A stretch of DNA of 37,012 nucleotides from assembly GCA_028821785.1 (NCBI GenBank), contig JAPKFC010000011.1, positions 1-37,012 of the forward strand, given 5' to 3'. The DNA comes from Candidatus Poseidoniaceae archaeon. Its GTDB lineage: Archaea; Thermoplasmatota; Poseidoniia; Poseidoniales; Poseidoniaceae. The notes under the pieces were generated by a model, which saw only the letters and a program-made list of their open reading frames with translations, searched no databases and was not told the origin of the DNA. Below, one piece after another: positions 8,401-17,100 of this stretch. Positions within the stretch are counted from its first letter, which is position 1. Each line of letters opens with the position of its first letter. The position numbers and the translations under genes are program-made.

Positions 8401-10168
8401 AGCCCTTCGCGGCACCGCTAAAATCGATAATGAAGGAGTTCCTTGGACGCTATTACTAATTCAGATAATAATGGCAGGAGGCTTTGCAATCTGCGTTATA
8501 GGCCTACTAGTGGTAGGTTTTGAAAGTGGGCTATCTTACTTATTGTGGGTTGGAGCAGGTATTTGTCTTATCATCATGCTAACCCCTGTGTTCACTTGGC
8601 AAGTGGTACTAAAATTGAAGGGGAAATCAAACTTCATAACCAACTTAGCGCGTCACAGAGGAAGAAATACACTTGGATTGACAGGTATTCTATTATTGGT
8701 TTGGACTTTGTTATTAGCACCAATTGACCCAATCAGGGCAATGACAACGCCTAATGAATTTGCCTTCATCACCTTAGGACTCATAGAAGTATTCGCAGGC
8801 GTGTTGGTTCTAACCAGTTTGGCTCCCCTTGCAGTGCAACGGATTGGTAAGGCTAAATTGCTAACAAAGCGCATGGGCCCAGTCATTCCTGTTGCTCTTG
8901 CTCATCCCCTATCAACGCCAATGCGTACTGCAGTAGTGATGGGTATGTTTTCAATAACTGTATTTTCAGTGATCGTCTTAGGGGGATATGCGGAGCAATT
9001 TGAAAACTATTCAGGTGATTTCGTATACGAAGCAGAAGGAGAATTTGAGATATTATTGATGGCTCCAGCATCAAGGCCTCTACAGTTACAAGAAAATCAT
9101 TTAGATTGGAATCTAAATGCAACAGATCAATCGATGATAGATGCCACGGGTGGAGTTTATCGTTCAACTGTTTTCATTGAAGATTCAGAAGGTGAATCTA
9201 TGCCATATCTTTTACGTGGTTTTGATGAAGGTTTTTCACAACATGGAGGACTTCCTCTTCATATTTGGGATGAAAGTTTAGGGGTTACTGAAAAAGAGGC
9301 ATGGAATTCAATTGGAAATCGTAACGACATAGTCTTCATTGACGCTTCCTTTGGACTTGAATCTACTTCGGCCGAAACTGCCATTGTTCCGTTGAGTTTT
9401 TCAATTGGAGATTCAATTTTACTAATTGAAAGTTCCAACCCTGCAAATACTAGAATTGTCCAAGTAGGTGGCTTCTTAGAACAGTCCTCATATTTGTTTT
9501 CTGCAGGCATCTGGATGAATGAAGAAGTGGTTGAGCAACAATTCTCTGGAAAGTTAGAAAGGTTGTATGTCAGTGTTCCCGATAATGCGAAACCGAGTGA
9601 AGATTTTGATACTTCTAATCTAAAGTCATTTTCAGTGACGGGGAAACCGAGTGATGCGAGATTCGCAGCAGCTGAGGTTGCTGAAAATCTTGAACAAGAT
9701 CTATCTGGTGAAGGAGTTACAGTGTTGATACTTTCTGACGAAGTAATGTTAATACAATCTCTTGTTCTAGCAATCTTGGCTATTTTTGAAGGATATTTAG
9801 CACTCGGTTTGATAGTTGGCATCGCTGGAATAGGAGTGGTAACGGTTCGTTCCGTATCGGAAAGGAAACGCACAATTGGTGTCCTCAGGGCCTTAGGCTA
9901 TCGTTCACGTATGGTGACAATTTCATTCTTGATCGAAGTATCATGGGTTTCTGTTCTTGGTATGTTGAATGGTGTCATTGTGGCAATAGGCTTCCATCGA
10001 GCACTCTATACGGCATTTTGGCAGTCCCAGGGGGCAGAATTCACCTTGCCATGGAATTCTATACTAATCGTATTTTTCGGCGGATGGTTGTTGGTACTAA
10101 TCGCTACAGCAATCCCTGTTAATAGAGCGGCAAAAATTTCACCTGCTGCAGCATTGAGGGATTACTAA
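5489..10168 (+). CDS. ABC transporter permease, FtsX/MacB-type, with a very large extracytoplasmic insert
   Basis: 1559 aa; GTG start overlaps the ATPase stop (GTGA); two FtsX-like regions (SESRREEMGTIRALGLKKADARAL and SVSERKRTIGVLRALGYRSRMV) and a C-terminal NRAAKISPAAALRDY tail. Confidence 0.92.
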   Translation: MILLLPMLIISVIILVPSLISVHGLGRRKQLGWAKISLLIFGPIVDALIVFFLLNWLQLSTINQWVGALSVALLSHVLIQPLLVPQRLVVWRLASQNVLRRKRQAALLLAGLVIASAIITSSLVVGDSLDETVRWEVEVAYDETDLMISGFDPYTGAKVEFSQQMAEDIWQEINTTESLKDKIEGRQYGYSTSVSASSQNGNSNANIAWFARNATVDSEMIWSDIGDKGLRFSHLYEQNINFDETQTSSQAYIAVDTVFAEELEVDVGDLVEVDWFVSEDGKRVRKEGTFQILEIVKNVGQGARGGTRTATMFTDLATSQSLHSLDNKINNVAFSLDDSLTSREQIDPLLEQVEGIINKHIKSSDVGLELTVEESSGALTISSTAGLGRVNGEDVSALRENLTVLSPDSVMMEILQVPLIDVQFDDEQLITLSDSTVTNLYKGERGLWHTSANGVGFQIEGAGDAWIWRAPDEGLLGDFALAPDGVQGLISHQDDLFLASEKDLNSDYVESFSSKNEILSISPSYQSNITDEYQWLVISEGNDSIAIQSFDSDLQSLAPAVDVIENSGRIISSDFVTNEQGLHLIISGLLSDEYYKAENTFTNGTFTGTFVIQPQSSSFPTQTISQIEGSIAESCDSTTSIQFENNQNWCSYENGLLRFNDALQIESIRLPLLSDAPGIGAMPQMFLAFGGANSTLSVADGSVLLSTRMDAFESLDNDSQFWVKGVLPYAFGNSSATRLIYGGQYSSVQGFETLEQLDSIVLGLVSLDDAEELALADDDERSILLISGGSLSPNSTTDQQVVAAIQLWFDERSTMEDDNLILSPVKLQSAEAAAETSGVMAAMFLVFGSFTIAAGILLVLTIIMMLSESRREEMGTIRALGLKKADARALAVQEGVLVASVAGLLGSILGLLLAWLISIGFSNIFSSVGAGLFRFSWTIDSVLSGWAWGFLIAIMTLWATAIWSSNLNIVQALRGTAKIDNEGVPWTLLLIQIIMAGGFAICVIGLLVVGFESGLSYLLWVGAGICLIIMLTPVFTWQVVLKLKGKSNFITNLARHRGRNTLGLTGILLLVWTLLLAPIDPIRAMTTPNEFAFITLGLIEVFAGVLVLTSLAPLAVQRIGKAKLLTKRMGPVIPVALAHPLSTPMRTAVVMGMFSITVFSVIVLGGYAEQFENYSGDFVYEAEGEFEILLMAPASRPLQLQENHLDWNLNATDQSMIDATGGVYRSTVFIEDSEGESMPYLLRGFDEGFSQHGGLPLHIWDESLGVTEKEAWNSIGNRNDIVFIDASFGLESTSAETAIVPLSFSIGDSILLIESSNPANTRIVQVGGFLEQSSYLFSAGIWMNEEVVEQQFSGKLERLYVSVPDNAKPSEDFDTSNLKSFSVTGKPSDARFAAAEVAENLEQDLSGEGVTVLILSDEVMLIQSLVLAILAIFEGYLALGLIVGIAGIGVVTVRSVSERKRTIGVLRALGYRSRMVTISFLIEVSWVSVLGMLNGVIVAIGFHRALYTAFWQSQGAEFTLPWNSILIVFFGGWLLVLIATAIPVNRAAKISPAAALRDY

Positions 10169-10199
10169 TTTTTGTTTAGAGGCCATATGGTCAGAATGG

Positions 10200-10236
10200 T
10201 ATTATTTTCCTTTCTTTTTGCTATTTTAATTGAATC
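10200..10236 (+). terminator. Pyrimidine-rich, T-tract archaeal-type terminator candidate after the permease gene
   Basis: attattttcctttctttttgctattttaatt about 35-70 nt after the stop codon at 10168. Confidence 0.4.
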
Positions 10237-10389
10237 ATTAGGATAGATTTTAAACGCGCCGCCTCAAAGCACAAAAAACCACAAATAGTCTGCTCTATTT
10301 AGTAGTGAAACCGCTACGCTAAGTATAATCATGTTTGGAATTTAATACTTTGATTGCCTTGATTTGGCCAATGCTCGGGTTGACTATAG

Positions 10390-10397
10390 TATAAATA
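10390..10397 (+). promoter_or_regulatory. TATA-box-like element for the 1041-aa secreted protein gene
   Basis: TATAAATA about 50 nt upstream of the ATG, followed by GGAGGT Shine-Dalgarno at 10432-10437. Confidence 0.55.
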
Positions 10398-10443
10398 CAA
10401 AGCATGAAGTCGTGAGATTCACCGAACCAACGGAGGTATGAAT

Positions 10444-13400
10444 ATGCGAAAAATGACCCCTATGATTCTCGTCGCTTTGATGCTAGCAAGTATTTTTGCT
10501 AGTATTGACTTTGTCGAGCTTGAAGAAACCGTGGTAATTGAAGAAACAGGTGCCCGTTCAGGCGCTGATGCTGAAGCAATTGCCATTACATCACCGAAAG
10601 AAACAAGTTGTAACAACAACGGCTGTAGAAACGAACTAAAAGTTGGTGAAACTACAACCTTTGCTGCATTCATTAAGAATAGCGGCGATGCTGCGATCGA
10701 TGAGATGGGTTACACTGTAACCGTCTATGCCAACGATGGTAGTGGTAATGCTGCATCAATCATAAAAGATGCACAAGGTAACGATTTAAGTTGGACAAAT
10801 GGAAACGTTGTCTGCGACGACACACTTGCTTGTCCAATTTCTAGTCTCGCTGCAGGAGCAATCCTCGGTGGAGGAAAAACAATTCTCCAAACAGAAACTG
10901 GAAACGACATTGAATGGACTCCAGTAGCTGGATTCTATGTTATTGAAGTTGTAGTAAATGCTATCGGCGACACAGATCCTGGTAACGATGTTCAACAGAT
11001 TGTTGTTAATGTCGTAGACTGGGTTGATATTGCAGTTGACTTGTCATGGGATGGACAGGATGCAGATTTAGTGACAGGTTCAGGTAGTAAAGATTTCACT
11101 CTAACTGTTACATCCAATGGTTCATCATTTAATGGATTCAATCCTAGGAATGTTACAGTTCTCCTAAATATTCGCGGAGATCTCACATCAGCACAAAGTA
11201 CAACAGGTGAGGATTTATGGGATAATGGCGGACTTACAACCTTGATCGCTGGGACAAGCACCCGAATGGAAGAAACCTTCCGACACGGTGAAGACCCAAA
11301 TGATGTTAGAAACGAAACAAGAGATGTTTTGGTTTATCAAACTGTTTGGACATATCAAGGAAGTGTAATGCCTAATGATGCTATCTCTGAAGGAACATAT
11401 TCATTAGAAGCATCCTTGATGAATTTTGTCGATTATGATTCATGGGAATCATGTTGGGAAACAAACTCAACCGATGACGGACAAGGGAATGTTACTGAAA
11501 CAGTATGGTATCATATGTGTGAAGAAACACAAAATTCTGATGACTACCCGAGCTCCAATGCAGACGCAATCACCGGAGCAGTAAACAATTATCACGATAT
11601 TCGTATCACAACCCTTACGGTTTTCCAAGGATATGATTCTATGGGAGGCGGTGAACCAACATTTTCAGTTAGTGATGGGCAAAGCGGAGATTTGAATGTG
11701 GGACCTTCTAGGGTACATGTTCAAGTGGAACACCGTGGAAGCACTGAAACAACTACATATGATTGGAGTGTCAACTTCACCATTACTAAAGAAGGAGAAT
11801 CTAATTCACAAGTACTTACTGCAGATGACTGTATGGTGGGTGTAGACCCAGCATACGAGCACGCAGAGTTAGGAATGAACGCAACGGCTATACCTCCTGC
11901 GTCATTACTCGGATTTGCATGTGATATGGTCGTTCTTGAAGAAGGAGTTTACACATTCGAAGCTGATTTAATAATGCTAAATGGAAAGTCAGCAGACCAA
12001 CGCCCTTCAAATAACCATAAGAGCATGACTCTTGATGTTGTTAACAATCTACCTATGATCACTTCATTTGATTTGAATACACTTGGAGACTTAGTAGTTG
12101 GCCAAGAAGAACTTCTCCAGATGTCTGTGCAAGCATTCGATGTAGATGACCCATCAGGTGAATCTCTTGAATACTCATGGGCATACCAAGGTGGTATACT
12201 TCCAGGATGTGGCGGTTTAGCGGGTGTTGGAACACTTTGTCAATTCCCAATCCTCACGGAATATGTAATGATATTCGCAGTTACTGTTACTGTTACTGAT
12301 TCACAAGGTGCTTCAGTCAGTGAAGAAATGATGCTCTCGATATGGAACAACGGTGTCGGAGCAGCAACTACTGATTCTGGAATCCAAGTGCAATATCCAA
12401 TACAGTATTGGGCTGCAAGTGACTTTAGCATCACTGCCTCAGATGGTGATTTAAGTGCATTCATGGACCAAGAACTACCTGGATACACAGGGACTTATGA
12501 TGCAATTGGTGTTGTTGAATACGCACCAGAAAATGGACTAAGCGCAATTGATGTTCTATCTCAGTCAATGTCAGTAACTTTTGATAAGAGCCTAGGTGCA
12601 ACATCACTTTGGTATGTCACTGATTCTGGTTTGTGGACACCTATGTCAACAACTGTTGAGGATGTAGATGGAACAACATCAATGTTCAACTTCGACTTCC
12701 CTGCAGATTCAGCGACATTACCTGCTGGAAGCCTTGTATTGATTGGTGCTGCACTTGAAGAAGCAGCAGTACCAGTTGCAAGTATTTCTGCCTTTGATGC
12801 ATCAGCTGGCAAAGGTGGAGCATTGGTGATGAACTGGAACGTTTCAACGATCCTTCTTTCATCCGACTCTGAAGTTGTAACAATTACTTGCGACACTAGT
12901 GACTCCTTGTGTAAACCAATGACAGCAAATGCAGTTCCTGGTGCAAAGACCTACACTTACTCTGGTACTAACACTGTACACGGAATGTCATACGATGTAA
13001 CAGTATCAATTTGTAATGCTGCAGGCTGTAGCACTCCTATTGGAACTGGAACCATTATTGCTGACAAGGCAGTTGATGGTGGAGTATCTGCTATGAACAT
13101 GGCAGTACAAGCAGTTGGAGAAGAATGGACAGTTTCATGGGCTGCAACAGGGGAAACTCTTGATGTTGACCACTGGAATGTCTGCTATCAAAAGCAAGAC
13201 TCATTCGATGCAGCAAACATGCCATCACAATGTGTATCCACATCAGGCGCAACTGATACCACAATCAATATTCCAATGCCAACCGCTGAAGGAACATGGG
13301 ATTACTATTTCACTGCAGTACCTGTAGATGGACTAGGTAACTCTGCTTCAGCAGCAAGTATGAACAGTATTGAGTATCATAGAGATGTTGTAATTGACAA

Positions 13401-13563
13401 TCCAGATGATGGTGGTGCAATTGGTGTCGATGGTTCCAGTGATGGTGTCCCAGGATTCGTTTGGGGACTCATCGGTGGATTAATCCTCGTTGCAGTTATT
13501 GTTAGCGCTGTAATACTTCGCCGTGGCGAAGATGACGGCGAAAGCAAAGATTGGGATTACTGA
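10444..13563 (+). CDS. Large secreted, C-terminally membrane-anchored protein with CARDB/PKD/FN3-like repeats
   Basis: Signal-like N-terminus MRKMTPMILVALMLASIFA; beta-sandwich-like segments; C-terminal TM PGFVWGLIGGLILVAVIVSAVILRRGEDDGE. Listed ORF starts at 10438, but GGAGGT directly abuts that ATG, so the ATG at 10444 is better spaced. Confidence 0.8.
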   Translation: MRKMTPMILVALMLASIFASIDFVELEETVVIEETGARSGADAEAIAITSPKETSCNNNGCRNELKVGETTTFAAFIKNSGDAAIDEMGYTVTVYANDGSGNAASIIKDAQGNDLSWTNGNVVCDDTLACPISSLAAGAILGGGKTILQTETGNDIEWTPVAGFYVIEVVVNAIGDTDPGNDVQQIVVNVVDWVDIAVDLSWDGQDADLVTGSGSKDFTLTVTSNGSSFNGFNPRNVTVLLNIRGDLTSAQSTTGEDLWDNGGLTTLIAGTSTRMEETFRHGEDPNDVRNETRDVLVYQTVWTYQGSVMPNDAISEGTYSLEASLMNFVDYDSWESCWETNSTDDGQGNVTETVWYHMCEETQNSDDYPSSNADAITGAVNNYHDIRITTLTVFQGYDSMGGGEPTFSVSDGQSGDLNVGPSRVHVQVEHRGSTETTTYDWSVNFTITKEGESNSQVLTADDCMVGVDPAYEHAELGMNATAIPPASLLGFACDMVVLEEGVYTFEADLIMLNGKSADQRPSNNHKSMTLDVVNNLPMITSFDLNTLGDLVVGQEELLQMSVQAFDVDDPSGESLEYSWAYQGGILPGCGGLAGVGTLCQFPILTEYVMIFAVTVTVTDSQGASVSEEMMLSIWNNGVGAATTDSGIQVQYPIQYWAASDFSITASDGDLSAFMDQELPGYTGTYDAIGVVEYAPENGLSAIDVLSQSMSVTFDKSLGATSLWYVTDSGLWTPMSTTVEDVDGTTSMFNFDFPADSATLPAGSLVLIGAALEEAAVPVASISAFDASAGKGGALVMNWNVSTILLSSDSEVVTITCDTSDSLCKPMTANAVPGAKTYTYSGTNTVHGMSYDVTVSICNAAGCSTPIGTGTIIADKAVDGGVSAMNMAVQAVGEEWTVSWAATGETLDVDHWNVCYQKQDSFDAANMPSQCVSTSGATDTTINIPMPTAEGTWDYYFTAVPVDGLGNSASAASMNSIEYHRDVVIDNPDDGGAIGVDGSSDGVPGFVWGLIGGLILVAVIVSAVILRRGEDDGESKDWDY

Positions 13564-13596
13564 TCTTTAGACAAACCGTCTGAAACTAATCAATGA

Positions 13597-13620
13597 AAAC
13601 ATTGCCTGCGGGCAATGTTT
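13597..13620 (+). other. RNA hairpin H1: 10-bp perfect stem with C(UGCG)G tetraloop
   Basis: aaacattgcc-tgcg-ggcaatgttt; 10/10 Watson-Crick pairs read directly. Confidence 0.85.
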
Positions 13621-13624
13621 AGTC

Positions 13625-13656
13625 GCCAAGGGGGCCGCTGCGGCGGCTCTCTTGGC
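13625..13656 (+). other. RNA hairpin H2: 14-bp stem with C(UGCG)G tetraloop
   Basis: gccaagggggccgc-tgcg-gcggctctcttggc; 12 Watson-Crick and 2 G-U pairs. Confidence 0.85.
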
Positions 13657-13953
13657 TCTTCATTCCGTCTTTCATCCATTCTTCCTTTGGATGACTTAGG
13701 CAGCAAATTTCTTTCTATTCATTAGATGTAGAACTCCTTCCATGCAATAGGTGGGAAGATATCTTTTTGGCATTCAGAGGAACACACGTTTTGAATCCTT
13801 ATTCGATATTATTTAATTTTAAAATTTTCAATTTCGGCGATTTATTCGGGCCACTAATTTCTCAAGGTAGAACTTCAAAAATAAGTATACAATTCTTTCA
13901 GAATCTGTGAACAATTTTCCGCTTTAGATCCATCCCTATTTTTGAGTATATAA

Positions 13954-13961
13954 TATAAATA
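13954..13961 (+). promoter_or_regulatory. TATA-box-like element upstream of the giant surface protein gene
   Basis: TATAAATA within gagtatataatataaataac; implies a leader of about 140 nt if transcription starts about 25-30 nt downstream. Confidence 0.5.
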
Positions 13962-14126
13962 ACATTTACAAAAAGATTGCACCACTTAAACGGGGGAATC
14001 AGGGCGCAGTATCTTGGTTCCAGTTAGTGTAAATAGTGAAGTATTCAAAGAACATGTACCCCAACCCTCATAAGCAGTGCTAAGCCTGCGATGCAGTGCA
14101 TACAGTCCGTATGAGGTGAATGAACA

Positions 14127-17100
14127 ATGTTGGGAACAAAGAAAACCACACAAAAGTCTGTCCTCGGTGGAATTGGAATGGCACTGTTATTGTGTCTGCT
14201 CATGGCGTTAATGCCAATGAGTGGATTCGTAACAAATGACGCTGACGAAACTAATTTCGTCAACGCTGATGAAGAGTCGAAAGACTACTTCAAGTTGCCA
14301 GAGACCATTGAAGACACAGACTATGAATATGACCAAGCCCTTGAACTCAAGGGAATGAGAGACCAAATGACCAAAGCTTACATCACAGAAGATGGAAATA
14401 TTGCGCAACTAGTTGCTAGTGAGCCAATTAACTACCTTCAAGATGATGGCGTATGGGATGAAATTGACTTGAACGTCGTTGCGACAGCAAACGGCTGGGA
14501 AGTCACCAAGAACACTTACACAGCAGAATTTGCTGCGGAAGTTGCTGGTGGAGTCCGAGTTCAAGTTAATCAATTCGTCGACCCGATCTACACTGGTATC
14601 AACCCAACTGTTGTAACCCTTGATGAAACCGGAGAGGCACCACAGCCGCTAATGGTTGCTCCATCTAACGAAGGACCAACAGTTGGTGGTAATGTTATCC
14701 GATACCCAATAGCAGAAGGATATGACTTGGATTACACAGTCGAGTCAACACAACTGAAGCAGAACCTCGTAATTCGCGAGCGCCCTGTCCTTCAGCCTAA
14801 TGCAGCCTGGTTAGGACTTTCTGAAGCAGTTCAACTGCCACTCGGATATTCCTTGTACATTGGTGACACACTCCTTGGTGAAGAAATCACACAAACACAA
14901 GAAGCACTTCAAGTACGCCACACAGAAACTGGAGAACTACTAGCTGAGTTCCCAGTTCCTATGGTTGTAGAAGAAGGTGCAGAAGAACCATATGTTGCAA
15001 CATACTTTGTTCAATCATATGGATCTTTGATTATCTTGACTACAGCAGTTGACACAGACTGGTTACTTTCAGAAGACAGAGTCTTCCCACTTGCTATTGA
15101 CCCTACAATTAAGGTCACATCCAGCACTGGTGGATATTGTTACGTATACTACGCAAACTGTTATACTTCTGCATACCGCTACACTTACAGATACTATGCT
15201 CAATTTAGATACAACCCTTGGCACAAGTATGTCTTCAACAGCAACCACGCTCTACCGACCGGGGCTACTGTTGATTCCATCAAGTGGAAGCAATATGTTT
15301 CCTACGCATATGGAAGCAGTTCTACACAATCAATGTCAGCAATGGTATTGGAAGCTTGTGGAACAGACGCTAAATATAACCACGCGATCACTTCAGCATC
15401 ATGTTCAGGTGCTCTAGCCGCTGGAAATATCCAGCAAAATTATGGTGGTACAACTGCAAGAAAGATGGTTTCCTCAATGGGTAACTCTGCTATAGTTGAT
15501 ACTTACGCTCAAGGAACTGGCTGGAAGACTGCTGACATTTGTACAACAGCAACAACTTGTTCATCGGGCACAGCCGCTGGATACATTACATCTGCTCAAA
15601 CCAATTCCGGTACTATCGGTATGAGTGCAAGAATGACCTCTTCAATATACACATACACATATGCGTATGCTGGTGGATCATCTAACTCCTATATCGAGAT
15701 AGTATATTCTGGTGGTTCTGATACAGACGCTCCTACATCTGATTTCGCTCCATACTCTGGAATTACTTCATATGCAGAGGGTGCACGAACTTTCTTCACC
15801 ACCCTTTCAGATATGGCTGGTGTTGATACAACATCCGCTAATGGACCTACTCTATATTATTCAATGAATAATGGAACATGGTCAAGTGTTTCCGCTACAA
15901 GTATCGGAACTTGTTCTTCAACTTCTTCAAGTTGCAGATTCAAGGCTACAACACCATCAGTTGATGCTGGAGATTACCTAGAATACTATTGGAAGTTCCA
16001 AGACCTAAACGCTGGAAGCAATGGCGCTAACGTTGGATATGACCCTGCATTAACAGGTTCACAAACAACACCAACACCTTACTACTTCGCAGTAGAAGAT
16101 GTTGCAGATGCTGGAACTGATCAGAAAATGACAGTTTCTACTACGGACGTCAGCGGTGGAGGATACAACTATCCAAATGTTCTTGATCGCCAAATGACTT
16201 ACTACGATGGAAGCGACGAATATATCTTTGAATTCGACACTACAAGTTGTGGTACTGGAACTCAATCATGTTTCTATACACCATCTTACTACTTCTATGC
16301 TAACTGGTTAACACAATGGACAACTGCTCCAGCAACCGGTTATAATGGAATGGGTGGAACAAGATCAGGTCTTGACCAACTCCACAAGGACGATGGAGGA
16401 TATTTGACCATCAGTGCAAAGAACGGACCTCAATACAGCCTAATTATGTTGTATGACAGTTCTTCTAACTCATGGGCAATGGTTGGACTTGGCGACAAAG
16501 CTACATCCAGCACTTCTCTAGAAATTAACGACCCACTATCAGGTGGTACTGCTGCAACCAAATCCAATGGATATGGTTACAACATTGCCTACAAAATCGC
16601 TATCCCAGGCGGTATTACTGGTTCATTCGGTAAGTTTAATTTCAATGCTACTGGAAGTACAACCTCTGCTAACATGCTTTGTGTAACTGACAATGGTGCT
16701 TACTACTTCTACAGAACTTATTCTGGAACAGGTGGTTGTTCATCTGCGTATTATTACTTCGGAGCATACAACAGTATTACTAATTACAAGTGGTCTGGAT
16801 TTGCAATGTCAGTAGGATACTATGGACAACAAGCGTCTACAGGCACTGTAACGTACAAGGTCGGTCTGGTTGCACCTCAGCCAGATACCTTCTCACCTAC
16901 TATGGATCATTCAGCATTAGCTGACTCCCATAGCAAGGACAGAACAGTCGCAGTAACCATTACTGATGCAGGAGATCCACCATCTGGATTGAATGTAAGT
17001 ACTACTACCGGTGTTGGACCAACTTTGTACTACCGTGCAGTTGGAGCAACTACTTGGTCATCCATTGGATTAACTCAACAATCTGGTAAGACACGAGCAC

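Noticed and set aside
9259-9873. 204-aa minus-strand ORF inside the permease gene
   Set aside because: Antisense to the FtsX C-terminal part; no recognisable domain.
10438-10443. Annotated first ATG of the 1041-aa protein
   Set aside because: The GGAGGT SD ends at 10437 with zero spacing; the ATG at 10444 has a 6-nt spacer and gives a normal signal peptide.
13815-13826. 12-bp palindrome AATTTTAAAATT upstream of the giant gene
   Set aside because: Expected in a very AT-rich stretch; no matching partner elsewhere and far from the TATA box.
14127-15735. Rhs/WapA-like N-terminus suggesting a polymorphic toxin
   Set aside because: No YD repeats, no toxin domain and no immunity gene; the C-terminus is a TM plus pilin, so a toxin call is unsupported.
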